The position numbers and the translations under genes were made by a program. This document shows positions 41,681-52,139 of a DNA stretch of 64,000 nt, piece by piece. The DNA lies in NCBI RefSeq assembly GCF_003573695.1, contig NC_039360.1, forward strand, positions 64,977,911-65,041,910, given 5' to 3'. How positions within the stretch are numbered: the stretch's first letter is position 1; the number at the start of each line of letters is the position of its first letter. The notes under the pieces are model-generated. The model saw only the letters and a program-made list of their open reading frames with translations, was not told the origin of the DNA and did no database searches. Source of the stretch: Papaver somniferum. Taxonomy: Eukaryota; Streptophyta; Magnoliopsida; Ranunculales; Papaveraceae.

Positions 41681-44600
41681 TAAAACCAGGTTAAAGACTG
41701 GTCGCTTTAGAGATAATCGTGGAATTCTTGGCCTACCTTTGCCCTTGACTTTATTCGGTTCTTGCACGTTATCCAAAGTGTGCGGATAAACGATTGGCCG
41801 CATGTCATCCCAAAAGATTTGCCTTTCGAGTTTGTTCATGTTCCAGTACATCTCGATCACGATTATTCCCGTTTCGTTGTCACCAAACTCTTCTCTGACA
41901 TCGCCCTTTGGAGGAGGGACAAAACTTAATTGTTGCCAATGTGGATCTATATCGCTTAAAGGGATTATTCCATGTTCATACTTAGCTATCATATGGCGAC
42001 AAGGGAGTCCCATAGACTTTATCATGTTGCAAACACACACCTCGTCCGGCTTGGTTCCCCATATGTCGATCAAATTCACCTCAACCATTAACCTCTTAAT
42101 GCAAGCATGTGAAACATTATAGTGGAGTCCCTTGAAAAACCAAAGGTCCGCCATTTTCTTGATGTTACCACCTTTTTCTACAATCTTTTTGTACTTCATG
42201 ATGCGGCTTTTTTGGAACTTCTCTTTAATTCTCTCAATATCGCGGTTGAAGTAACTCTCCATTGTGTTAAACACAACCACAAAATTATCGACACATCCAA
42301 AGAGTTTTTTTCTTCAACCGGCGGTGAGCCGATTCTACCAAACTTGTCGCTTGATTCTCAAAGTGTTTATGGTTGTTGGTAAAAGCATAAACGAAGCGCT
42401 CTTTGTGCGGTTCCAACCATTGCTCCACCACATACGTTATTATATCCTCCGGATATTCGGGGCTAGACCAATGTTCTCTAAATTCGGCAAGATTTAGATA
42501 ATACTCTTCTTCGGTGAGAGACCAAGTCAATGCCTCCCATTCCCTGTAGAAGGCAACCCATTTAGCGTGATTTATGGTGTATTTTTTATCGAATGCCTCT
42601 TTTGCATCCGCTTGTTCATCTTCCGTTAGCTTACTAATCTCTTCCAATCCTTTCCTCTTAGGTGGACAAAGTTGAGGCTTGCACCTATTCATCACATTGC
42701 ACCATATATGAAATGTACAAAGCATATTATGTGCCAATGGGAAGACTTTCTCTATTGCGTTCATCAATGCTACTTCATTGTCCGTCACGATAACCCCTGG
42801 GATATCATCTCGGTAGATCGCCTTCACTTGTTGTAGCGCCCAAGTGTAACTTGGTTCTTGCTCGTCCTTTAGAAAACAAAAAGCAACGGTAAACGGTGAC
42901 TTCGTTGACGTGCGGCCAACAATGTTCAACAATGGCATCTCGTATTTGTTTGTCTTGTAAGTGCAATCCATTATAAGAACTTTATGAAAGGATTGAGCCA
43001 ATTGAACACTCTTCGGATGAGCAATGAAGAGATAAGTTATTTCTTCTTCCGAACCTACCTTCTTTTGAACCGCGTAGCCTTTCTCTTGAGCCAAAAAAAA
43101 AAACAATTGTTGCATTACTTGTCTATCCTTCCATTCATTCCTTTTAATTGTCTCAATTGCATTGTAAACGGTGGACAAAGATGATACGTTATCCGGGTTA
43201 TCTTCCTTTAATAAGCGAAGCATAACGGTAGGTGGAATACTCATTTTCCTATACTTAGAAATTTTTTCCATTTCTTGAGGAGTGAGCCTTGCGGCCATTG
43301 CATGTCATTCAAGATCTTCAGGACGAGGGTGGTTATGACGACCTACCACCTTATCCATAGCTAGAAACCATTTCTTCGTTAATTTTCTCTTGCTAAATAC
43401 TAGCTTGAACGGGCATTTAATTTTCTTTGAGCATGTTGTGTTCTTCCTCGTCGTCTTTCCCTTATACTCATAACCCTTCCTCTTGTGACTAACATCGGGA
43501 TCTCCACTTCTCTCACAAACCATTTCAAAACGAGTTTGGCTATCTTTTCCATTCAAAACTAAGACGCACTTGACTCTCTTAGCATGTTCTCTAGTCCAAT
43601 TCTTCGCATCAATAGGTAAGTCAAATACCAACTCATTAGCATAGTGATGAGATGTATCTTCGAACAACATATCAACCGGAGAAGGTTGATCATCCATTGG
43701 TATAGGTTGGCATTCCATCTACAAGAAATGTAACAGCATCAATTGGAATTACATTTGAGTTCGGTTACTTGTAAATTTTATCGCAATAACCGAACTCAAG
43801 GTTCGGTTCATAAAGCAAAGTTGACATGTAACTGAACAAATAACAAATACAAAGTTCGGTTACTTCCTATTTTATCTAGGTAACCGAATAGAACCCTGGA
43901 ACTTCAAAAAAAAAAATTGTTTGTTAAGTTCGGTTGTTTATGCTGTTGTTTCGAGTTTGCGAAACAACTGAACTTAATACACTTAGTATACTCTTATATT
44001 ATGTAAAGTTCGATTATCTAGTTCGTAAACATGCAGTTTGCGAAACAACCGAACTTAATTTGTACACTAATTTAACTCTTATTTGTACGTAAGTTCGGTT
44101 AGTTATTGGTTAATTGGTTGCGAACCAACCAAACTTTGTACACTAAGTTAGATCTAATTTTTACGTAAAGTTCGGTTTGTTAATTTGTTACAAACCAACC
44201 GAACATAACGCTGGTAATCTTAGAAACTTCCATTAATAGAGAGTTCGGTAACCTGCGTGTTTGTACCAAGTAACTGAACTGCACTTTCAGATGAGTTCGG
44301 TTACCTGTTCTTCACACGATGGAACCGAACTACACCTTCAGAGGAGTTCAGTTACATGTTCTTCACAGAAGGTAACCGAACCGTCCCAAATCCACTTGAA
44401 AGATTTACATTTTTAGGAAAGTTTTGACCAATTCAACATACATTATCTAAGTTTGGAGTATACCTGGACACCCAAATACTCTTCCTACGGTTGTGGTTGA
44501 TAAAATCCATCATATTCATCTTGAGATTGAGTTTGGGGAAGAATAGAATCACCATCTAATAAATAACTCATATCTGAATCATTGTGAAGATTAACAAATA

Positions 44601-44689
44601 CTCTAGGAGAGGATGGAGATGAAGAATCATATGAGTTTTCATCACTTGAATACCCAAACTTAGTGAATTGGGAAAAAAATATTTTCCAT
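41678..44689 (-). pseudogene. MULE transposase, FAR1/MuDR-type, with SWIM zinc finger; broken
   Basis: Exon 1 (about 44689-44464) encodes a Ser/Asp-rich leader. Intron 43719-44463 has GT-AG ends and holds the motif array. Exon 2 starts at 43718. Domains: an N-terminal FAR1-like DNA-binding region (KRKGYEYKGKTTRKNTTCSK, then VGRHNHPRPEDLE), a MULE DDE domain with VLIMDCTYKTN (first Asp), VIVTDNEVALMNAIE (second Asp) and MLCTFHIWCNV (CxxH), and a SWIM finger EVCVCNMIKSMGLPCRHMIA. Such enzymes bind the terminal repeats and cut and paste the element; FAR1/FHY3 are domesticated relatives. Damage: a likely one-base error in a T run near the start, a stop in exon 1, a TGA at about 43305, and a frameshift in an A run near 42290. 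It cannot make full-length protein. Confidence 0.88.
43758..44382. repeat. Right array of GTTCGGTT/AACCGAAC motifs (intronic)
   Basis: At least 8 copies of GTTCGGT and 6 of AACCGAA, plus about 6 one-base variants (for example taactgaac, caaccaaac), lie in the first intron of the transposase gene. Inverted pairs occur, for example AGTTCGGTTTGTTA with ACAAACCAACCGAAC near 44170-44207. The array is about 560-1190 bp from the right MULE end, mirroring the left array. Confidence 0.85.
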
Positions 44690-44892
44690 GTTTTTCTCCT
44701 TCATCTTCTCTAACTTTACTCTCTCAATAATTCTACTCATCTAATAAAAAACCCATCTTTTAATTTAATCTCACTAATTATTTTTAGCTAAATCATTTCA
44801 CTAATCATAAACTAAAATTAATTATGAGGGTAGTTTCGGCATTAATATAATATCTAGATATGGGGTGACCTAGATTTACTTCTAATGCCTTT

Positions 44893-44943
44893 ACCCAAAA
44901 TAAAACCATGGTCCCCCAAAAAAACAGTGGTGCCCAAAAAATC
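44893..44943 (-). repeat. Right terminal inverted repeat of the MULE
   Basis: The complement reads GATTTTTTGGGCACCACTG, then TTTTTTTGGGGGACCATGGT, then TTTATT, aligning with the left end at 29229-29277. Confidence 0.6.
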
Positions 44944-45048
44944 GCTCTTCCAAAAATCTTCACTAAAAGCCTTCCTTATCCAAGCCCAATTAAATATTTG
45001 TGCCCCTAAGCCCAACTTAGCCAGCTAAAAAACAGATATGACGTTAAC

Positions 45049-45202
45049 ATGGAAGCTAAGCTTATTTGGAAGAACGTTATGCATCCTTCTTTGTCTGCCC
45101 AATATGGGATAAGTATGGCTAGAGAATGTTGTGCGACGCAAGACCTGATTGTTTCCAGATTTTAGCGAGAATGGGTCAATAGGTGCTATCTCTGTAAGCA
45201 AG
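45049..45202 (+). pseudogene. LINE ORF2 fragment (zf-RVT), left half
   Basis: The plus strand reads KLIWKNVMHPSLSAQYG, CCATQDLIVSRF, a stop, then REWVNRCYLCKQ, the start of the zf-RVT zinc-binding domain of a plant LINE. It is cut inside the domain by the copia element. The continuation EHIILGRSFARRAWEW lies right after the element at 50668. Confidence 0.75.
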
Positions 45203-45369
45203 TGAGAAAACTAATATTCTTGATATTATTGAAAGAAAATATTTTTTAGACACTTTAATGAGTTGTTATTACAGAGTATTTAAGGATGTATTAAATCAGC
45301 ACAAGTCAAGTCAACATTGACATGTTGACTTGACACACACTTATCTGACACAATCACATATACTTAATA
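45203..45369 (-). repeat. 3' LTR of the copia element
   Basis: Plus strand TGAGAAAACTAATATTC to ATACTTAATA. The adjacent TTCCCCCTT is the polypurine tract (AAGGGGGAA on the minus strand). Confidence 0.88.
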
Positions 45370-45518
45370 TTCCCCCTTGAATATGATACTGTGAAAACAG
45401 AATCAAATTGAGAAAAGAAAAACAAGAAATTCAAAAGAGAAAAACAAACAACTCAAGAATGTATTTCTGATATTGTAACAGAGGAAGCAGGTGAAGTAGA
45501 AGAATCCTTGTCTGCATG

Positions 45519-46063
45519 TAGGGCTGTCAATGGATATTCGATATCCGGTAGCCGTTTACGAATATTCGGATTCCGTTAGGTTAATATCCGATAAAACAGT
45601 TATCCGATATCCGATAGTCTTAACGTAACGGATATCCGTCTATTAACATAACGGTACCGGTTAAGGGAGTTTCCGTTAGGTTAATATCCGATACCGTTAT
45701 TGTATAACTATATCATAAAAAATTTCGGAAATTTTCGATACCTAATACCCTTTAGGTTTACTCTTTAGCCATTTGATTACGTCTCTCCTAAGTAAATATC
45801 GGAAATTATCGAATATTAACGAAAATTAACGGAAATTACCGGAAATTATTGAATATTAACGGAAATTATTGGAAGTTTTTTGTATCATGAGTAGATAACG
45901 GAAATTATCGGAATAATATCCGATATCCGATAGTTTTTCCTTAACCTTATCGATATGGAATTTTTGGATTTCGTCGGATATTATCGGATATTGGATATCC
46001 GATAACCCTTAACCTTATCAGTATTGCCAATATCCGACGGATATTTATCCGTTGCCATCCCTA
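45519..46063. mobile_element. hAT-type MITE (545 bp) inside the copia element
   Basis: The ends are TAGGGCTGTCAATGGATA and, on the other strand, TAGGGATGGCAACGGATA. An 8-bp target duplication tctgcatg flanks it exactly (45511-45518 and 46064-46071). The body is full of 'ggatatccgatatcc' palindromic phrases and encodes nothing. An 8-bp duplication with TAGGG ends is characteristic of the hAT superfamily. It interrupts the C-terminal end of the copia polyprotein, so it is younger than that element. Confidence 0.9.
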
Positions 46064-46071
46064 TCTGCATG

Positions 46072-47606
46072 AGAATCCAACAATTTATGCAAAAGCCTGA
46101 AGAATGTAGGAAAACACAATCCTTTTGTGAAAATATCAGCCAGCTGATCCTCTGAAGAAATATGTCGTAGCTTTAGAAATCCTTCTTCAACAAGTTCTCT
46201 GACTGTATGATAATGAATTTCTATGTGCTTTGTCCTAACATGAAAAACAGGATTAATTGCCAAAGAAATTGCACTAGTATTATCACGCATCGACAAGACT
46301 GTCTTTATAATAATCTTCAAATCTACTAATAAATATGTAAACCATTGTAACTCAGCAGCAGAACAGAAAGACATTTATATTCAGCTTCTGCAGAAGACTT
46401 AGACACTGTGGGTTGCTTTTTAGAAGACTAGGACACCAAATTTGAACCCAGAAAAACTGCATAACTAGATGTTGATCTTCTTGTATCAGGGCATCCAGCC
46501 CAATCAGAATCAGTATAGGCCTTTAAACTAGAAACATCACCCTTTCTTAATGTAAGACCCTTATCAACTGTTCCCTTTAAATATCTTAAAATTCTCTTAA
46601 CCAATTGCAAATGCAAATCAGAAGGAGAATGCATGAATTGAGAAACATAATTCACTGCAAAACATATATCAGGTCTTGTAATTGTAAGATACTGTAAGCC
46701 TCCTACAAGAGTTCTATACACAGTTGGATCATCCAATTTAACTCCATCATGAATAGAAAGTCTGCTAGACTTAACTACTGGTGTATCACATGGTTTAGAT
46801 TCCAACAAATTTGCCTTAGCTAACAACTCTAAAGTATATTTCTTTTGAGTTAAGACAATAGAATCACTATTTCTAATTGCTTCAATACCAAGGAAAAATG
46901 CCAAATCTCTTAACTCCTTCATAGCAAATTCATTCTTTAATGAAGTAATAAGATCAACAATCATCTTAGAAGAACTACCAGTTAATAAGATATCATCAAC
47001 ATAAAGAAGTAAAATGAGAATACCATCTGAAGAAGAATACACAAACATAGAATTATCTGAGATGGACTTCTTGAACCCAAAAGTAATAAGAAATGAGTTG
47101 AACCTATGAAACCATGCTCTAGGAGCTTGTTTTAACCCATATAAGCTCTTTTTAAGATAACATACATAATTTGGAGGATAATCTGGATGAAGAAAACCTT
47201 GTGGATGTGTCATATAAACATCCTCATCCAAGTAGCCATGCAAAAAAGCATTGCTTACAACTAATTGTTTCACTGGCCAGTTATATGTAATTGCTAAACA
47301 TAGAACCACTCTAAAAGTTGGAGACTTGACAACTGGACTAAATGTCTCATTGAAATCAATTCCATCTTGTTGTGCATAACCCATAACAACCAACCTAAAT
47401 TTCAGTCTATCAATGGAACCATTAGATATTTGTTTGATCCTATACACCCATTTTGAACCTAAGATATTCATATGTGGCTCAGGAGCAACATACTCCCAAG
47501 TGTCATTATCCATTAAAGATGTATATTCTTCCTTCATTGAGACTTGCCACTTAGGATTTTGTGTTGCTATCTTAAATGACTTGGGATCAGTTAAAGTAGT
47601 CAACAA
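46072..47606 (-). pseudogene. Copia reverse transcriptase and RNase H
   Basis: The frame from 47606 has NPKWQVSMKEEYTSLMDNDTW, LGSKWVYRIK, the RT core QLVVSNAFLHGYLDEDVYM, SLYGLKQAPRAW and LLYVDDILLTG (YVDD catalytic pair), all classical copia motifs. RNase H follows with KAYTDSDWAGCPDTRRSTSSY. The frame stops at 46428. The rest of RNase H resumes in another frame as MRDNTSAISLAINPVFHVRTKHIEIHYH and continues to the MITE at 46071. The enzymes convert element RNA to DNA in virus-like particles. Confidence 0.92.
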
Positions 47607-48028
47607 AGATGTATATTAAGAAGATAGAGGATGTTTAACTGAAAGATGTGAAACATGATCAGGGAAACATGTATACCTTTTTGAGACCTAGTTACCATTG
47701 TGGTAGAAGGAAGAACTTCATGAGAAACAGAAGGATTTAAATCAGTTACTAAAGATGAGGATGAAGTGGAATAAGTATTATTAGAAGGATTTAAATCATT
47801 TACTAAAGATGAGGATGAAGTGAAAGAAGTATTATTAGATGCATAATAAAATTCAGATTTAGAAAAGACAACATGTCTTGAAATATAAAGCTTTTTAAGA
47901 ACAAGATTATAACATTTATATCCTTTGTGAAGAGTACTATAACCAATGAAAACACACTTAACTGGTTTTGGAGAAAGCTTATCTGCTCTTGAGTGAGCAA
48001 GATGAGGATAACAAACAGTTCCAAACAC
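47600..48028 (-). pseudogene. Copia integrase C-terminal part
   Basis: It encodes MFGTVCYPHLAHSRADKLSPK, CVFIGYSTLHKGYKCY and VFSKSEFYY, the usual region between the integrase core and reverse transcriptase in copia polyproteins. It is out of frame with both neighbours, so at least two frameshifts or small losses occurred. Confidence 0.8.
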
Positions 48029-48129
48029 TTTTAAAAAGGAATAATCTGTAGAACGACCAAAAAGAACCTCAAAAGGGGATTTAAAATTTAAAATTTTAGA
48101 TGGAGTTCTGTTTATAAGATAAGTGGCAG

Positions 48130-49263
48130 TTAAAAAGGCATCATACCAAAATTATTTGGGACAAAAAGAATTAAACAACAAGGTATATGTTTTCGTTCAG
48201 CAAGTCCATTTTTCTCAGGTGTTTTTGGACAAGAAATTCTGACATTAATGCCACTAGATTGTAATAAAACTTGAAAAGATCCTTTAACAAGTTCTGTTGC
48301 ACCATCAACTTGAAAAGATAAAATTTTGGTAGAAAATAAGTTTTCTGTATGAGTTTTAAAATGCTGAAAACATTGTGCAGCATCAGATTTCAGTTCCATT
48401 GGATAAATCCAATGAAACCTACTAAAATCATCAACAAAGAGAATATAGTATCTATAACCATGAAGAGAAGAAATGGTAGGTCCCCAAACATCACAATGTA
48501 TTAAGGCCAAGGGTTTTTCTTCATGTGAGGAAGACAAGTGAAAAGATAGCTTTTTGCTTTTGGCAAGCTGACAAGGTTGACATAAAGCTGAAGGAATAAC
48601 AATGATTAACACAATTTTATTATCAGAATGAAGTTTCTTTAAAATCGGAGCAGATGGATGACCTAATCTATGATGCCAAGTATTTGAAGATGCTGACAAA
48701 GTTGCAGAAAAAGAACAGTGAGAAGGAGGCATGTTAAGAATAGGATACAAAATTTTGACTACTCTTCCATGAACAAGCAAAGCATCAGGATGCAGATCCC
48801 TAATTTCATAACCATATGGATAAAACTTGAAATAACAAGAATTATCTCTAGTAAATCTTGCTACTGACAATAAGTTATGTTTCATAGCAGGCACTACTAA
48901 AACTGTATTCAATCTAAAACTATTTGCAGGTGTAACAATATTGGAAGTACCTACTGAAGTAATAGTAAGTGCCTTAACATTTCCAACTTGAACATTATCC
49001 TTTCCTTTATAGTTTGAAGTATGTTGCAGTAGAGTTTCATCTCCAGTCATATGTGCAGTGGCTCCAGAATCAGAAAACCAATGAGAAGCATTTGATGTAG
49101 AAGGATCAGAATAAGGACTCTCCTCATTTAAAGTAGTAAAGGCTTGTTGAGAAGAACCAAGTTGTGCTTCATTTGTAGAATTAGCAAAAGTTGGAGGATG
49201 ATATCTAAAATAACATCTGCTAGCATAATGTCCCTTTTTACGACAAATTTGACAATCAACCAT
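48130..49263 (-). pseudogene. Copia nucleocapsid knuckle, protease and integrase core
   Basis: In order: CQICRKKGHYASRC (CX2CX4HX4C), WFSDSGATAHMTGD (protease active site DSG), WHHRLGHPSAPILKKLHSDN with CQPCQLAKSKKLSF (integrase HHCC zinc site), HCDVWGP and FVDDFSRFHWIYPM, and PEKNGLAERKH (end of the DDE core). Integrase would insert the cDNA; the core is cut short after ERKH by a frameshift. Confidence 0.92.
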
Positions 49264-49329
49264 TGAAAAATCTCTTCTACCTCCATTTCCTTGTCCACAA
49301 CTACTGCCTTGATAAGAATTTCCTTGAGA

Positions 49330-50277
49330 TTAACTATTCCCTTGAGAAGAACCATTGCCTTGATGAAAACCATTTCCTTGATAAGAACCATTCCCATAAC
49401 TTCTTGCATTATAACCAGTACCTCTTCCATTACCACTAATTTTTTTATGAGATCCAATACCACCATTATTCTTGGATTTGCCTCTTCCATTACCATGGAA
49501 ATTATTAGAAGACCCATTTCTACTATAGAATGCAGTAGTTTGTTGAGAGTCATAAGTAACACTAGAATTATGTTGTTGCTCAATTAGCAATTGTTCATGA
49601 TTCAAGAGTCTTGGTTTAAGTTCTGCAAATGTGAGAGGAGTCTCTCGATTCTGAGCAGCTATAACAAAAGTATCAAACTCTCTTCCTAGCCCATTCAATA
49701 CATACATTACCAAATCAGTATCACTAACTTTTTCTCCAATTGCTACAAGAGAGTCAGTTATATTCTTGACATTGTGTAAGTATATTAAAACAGTTGAATT
49801 GCCTTTCTTTACATTAGGAAGCTGATTTCTAAGCATATTCTTTCTTGCCATGAATTGGCTTCTAAAGCTAATTTCAAGAAATTCTCATATTTCCCTAGCA
49901 GTAGACAACCCTAAGATATCACCAGAGATAGAATCTGTAAAAGTTGCCTTCATACAACTAATAACAAAACAATCAATTTTCCTCCATAAGATCCATTATG
50001 GATTTATCTTTAAAACTCCATCAATTTCAACCTGTTTAACAGGTTCTTGAATTTCACCATTGACATAACCATATAGATGAGTGGAAATCAAGATAGTTTC
50101 CATCTGATCTTGCCACAACAAAAAATTGTTCGGACTTAATTTTGTAGAAACAAAATTTGAGATGTTTGTGAATGGAAAAGTAAAGTCAGATGTATTACCC
50201 ATTTGAGCAGCAGAATTGGAATTAGAATTTGAACCCATATCTTTTGTTCTTCGATAAACGATTGTTGCAGGTGACAT
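49330..50277 (-). pseudogene. Copia gag
   Basis: Begins MSPATIVYRRTKDMGSNSNS; the capsid part has NFVSTKLSPNNFLLWQDQM, a UBN2-type gag signature, and later LVMYVLNGLGREFDTFVIA. A stop at 49996 and another at 49330 (codon TAA in an Asn/Gly/Ser/Gln repeat region) split the frame. Apart from these, the reading continues in frame into the knuckle at 49263. Confidence 0.88.
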
Positions 50278-50511
50278 TAACTGAATCCGTAAATGTGTTG
50301 AGATAAAAAAATTGTTGACGAACCAGATCTGACTTCAAAGATTTGAACAAAAATTGTTGAGAACAATTATTGAATCTGTAAAATTTATATATGAAAGTTG
50401 TTTGATTCTTGTAAGATTTGACGAAAAAGATTATTGAGAAAGATTATTGAGAAAGATTTTAGAATGAATTGTTTTGGCTCAGGATCATCTGTCTGATACC
50501 ATGAGAAACTA

Positions 50512-50667
50512 ATATTCTTGATATTATTGAAAGAAAATATTTTTCAGACACTTTAATGAGTTGTTATTACAGAGTATTTAAGGCTGTATTAAATCAGCAC
50601 AAGTCAAGTCAACATTGACCTGTTGACTTGACACACACTTATCTGACACACTCACATATACCTAATA
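50512..50667 (-). repeat. 5' LTR of the copia element, with adjacent primer site
   Basis: It resembles the 3' LTR closely but lacks 11 bp in net length. On the minus strand TGGTATCAGACAG (50499-50511), a tRNA-Met-type primer site, follows its end immediately. Confidence 0.88.
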
Positions 50668-51020
50668 GCAAGAGCATATTATTTTGGGTCGCAGCTTCGC
50701 AAGAAGAGCATGGGAATGGATTAAACGCAATTTTCAAATTACTCCGGAGCAAAGCTGTTGGATTCTTACAACAAGCTTTATGCAGGGAACGATGTATGAT
50801 TTTTGCGTTATGAAGTACTTTAGGGTGGCTTTCCACAGGACAACATTCTACAATCCAAAGGAATGCATCTGGTTAATTACCACCTTCTGTTAATGTTCTT
50901 CTTCTTAGTTGTGATGACGCAGCTAGGGACAATCCTGGAGATGCAGCTGCTGGTGTCATGGCAAGAAATAGCAACAGCGAAGTCTTGGGGACCATTAGTG
51001 TTGGTCTTGGTACCCAAACA
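50668..51020 (+). pseudogene. LINE ORF2 fragment (zf-RVT end and RNase H), right half
   Basis: It resumes the LINE cut by the copia element: EHIILGRSFARRAWEWIKRNFQ completes the zinc-binding domain. Further on, SCDDAARDNPGDAAAGVMAR and LGTISVGLGTQTNY form the start of RNase H (D-G-A-x-x-x-N-P-G signature). The frame then decays near a local duplication. With one target-duplication copy removed, the codons at the copia insertion point join in frame. Confidence 0.75.
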
Positions 51021-51160
51021 AATTAATACAGTAGGAGTGGTTTTTTATGGTAAGCATACAACATACATTGAACGACACCAATGTACGGCAACATGTCGGG
51101 CAGTATTTAATACAGTAGGAGTGGTTTTTTATGGTAAGCATACAACGTCTTTTGGATTTA
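51018..51160. repeat. Local duplication, period about 88 bp
   Basis: 'aatacagtaggagtggttttttatggtaagcatacaac' occurs near 51025 and again near 51113, identical over nearly 40 bases, with 50 bp of unrelated sequence between. Confidence 0.75.
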
Positions 51161-51247
51161 AGGTTATATTGTTCGGGTGTTTTGTGGATACTATTAGGTG
51201 TATCAAAGGCTAGTGGGCATTGTAATATACAATCAATTATCTGCAAT

Positions 51248-51838
51248 TAGGGGTGGGATTTGGGTTGATTGGGCGGGTTAGAAGGCTTGGCCGAGGCAGA
51301 CCCAAGTTAGGAATTCTTTGCCCAGATTGTCCATCGAGCCCGTGAAATCCATGAAGGCACTGTCCAAGTTCGCCCAAGTTATGGTCCTCGGATTCCCCGG
51401 ATTTTTTGGGTTAGCCCAAGTTTTGCTAGACATACGAGTTTGTTAATATGATAATAACAAATTTTAGTAATAATAAGATTTAATGCTTCATTTATCTTAA
51501 ATTTCCAAATAATTGAAAATTATTTACAATGATGTAAACTTTTTCCATATTCAATGATTAATGAGATAGATATAATTTATATTTAATATCTAAAATTACT
51601 TTAAATAGGTAATAATACCAATTATAAAAATAATTCTATACTCTATATAATAATTCTTCGAGTAGGGCGGGTTGTTTGGGTCAGAAATATTTGTGTCCAT
51701 GCTTTCCCAAATTTAATTCGGGTTTATTAAATTTATGCCCAAGCTTGCCCAAAATTTTGAAATATGTAGCCCATGTCCGCCCAACATTCGGGTTGGGCAT
51801 GGATTGGGCAGGTTAACCCAATCCAAGTCCCACCCCTA
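51248..51838. mobile_element. hAT-type MITE (591 bp)
   Basis: Ends TAGGGGTGGGATTTGGGTTG and, on the other strand, TAGGGGTGGGACTTGGATTG. A perfect 8-bp target duplication tctgcaat flanks it (51240-51247 and 51839-51846). The body alternates GGGCGGGTT-like and AT-rich sequence and encodes nothing. The family differs in sequence from the MITE at 45519, but the target duplication is similar. Confidence 0.92.
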
Positions 51839-51928
51839 TCTGCAATAGAAAAAAAAATCAATCGATTGAATCTTTTTGTTGTGTATTGTTCTATTTGCTA
51901 CCGCTGTCTTGAAATCCTGGATTCGCCG

Positions 51929-52040
51929 CGGAGTACGGAATTGACAGTGATGGAACTAAGTATTGGCTCATAAAGAATTCATGGGGAACCTCAAGGGGTG
52001 AGGACGGATAAATAAGGATGCAAAGACACGTTGATGCTAT
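51929..52040 (+). pseudogene. Papain-type cysteine protease fragment
   Basis: The frame reads AEYGIDSDGTKYWLIKNSWGTSRGEDG, one stop, IRMQRHVDA. YWLIKNSWG is the conserved block around the catalytic asparagine of C1A proteases, and the following G-E-x-G-x-I-R-M is typical. The catalytic Cys and His, the propeptide and any intron structure are absent. A relic of roughly 37 codons that cannot act as an enzyme. Confidence 0.8.
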
Positions 52041-52139
52041 TTTCATCTTGATGTGCAGTATCTGTATCTGTGTTTCTCCTTTTCATATACTAAATAAGTA
52101 CAAACAAAAAGATACTCTTGAAATACATGTTAGATGTAT

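Larger units (their letters stand above)
29229..44943. mobile_element. Mutator-like (MULE) element of about 15.7 kb, with nested retroelement
   Basis: The outer ends are inverted repeats of about 50 bp: the left end reads G-TTTTTT-AGGAACCATGGTTTTTTTT and the complement of the right end reads GATTTTTTGGGCACCACTG, followed in both by GGACCATGGT. A minus-strand FAR1/MuDR-type transposase gene starts 250 bp from the right end, and a plus-strand gene starts 324 bp from the left end. The first intron of each holds an array of GTTCGGTT/AACCGAAC motifs at matching distances from the ends. A copia-type retroelement (30982 to about 41680) separates the two gene ends. The intact MULE would thus have been about 5 kb. 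No 9-bp target duplication could be identified. That both halves belong to one element is an inference from the ends and the arrays. Confidence 0.65.
45203..50667 (-). mobile_element. Ty1/copia retrotransposon with short LTRs, nearly complete but mutated
   Basis: LTRs of 167 bp (45203-45369) and 156 bp (50512-50667) bound 5.5 kb, and the target duplication gcaag is perfect (45198-45202 and 50668-50672). On the minus strand the order is primer site, gag, CCHC knuckle, protease, integrase, reverse transcriptase, RNase H, polypurine tract: the copia layout. Stops and frameshifts interrupt the polyprotein, and a hAT MITE sits in its 3' end. The LTRs are unusually short for a copia element but otherwise typical. 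Confidence 0.92.
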
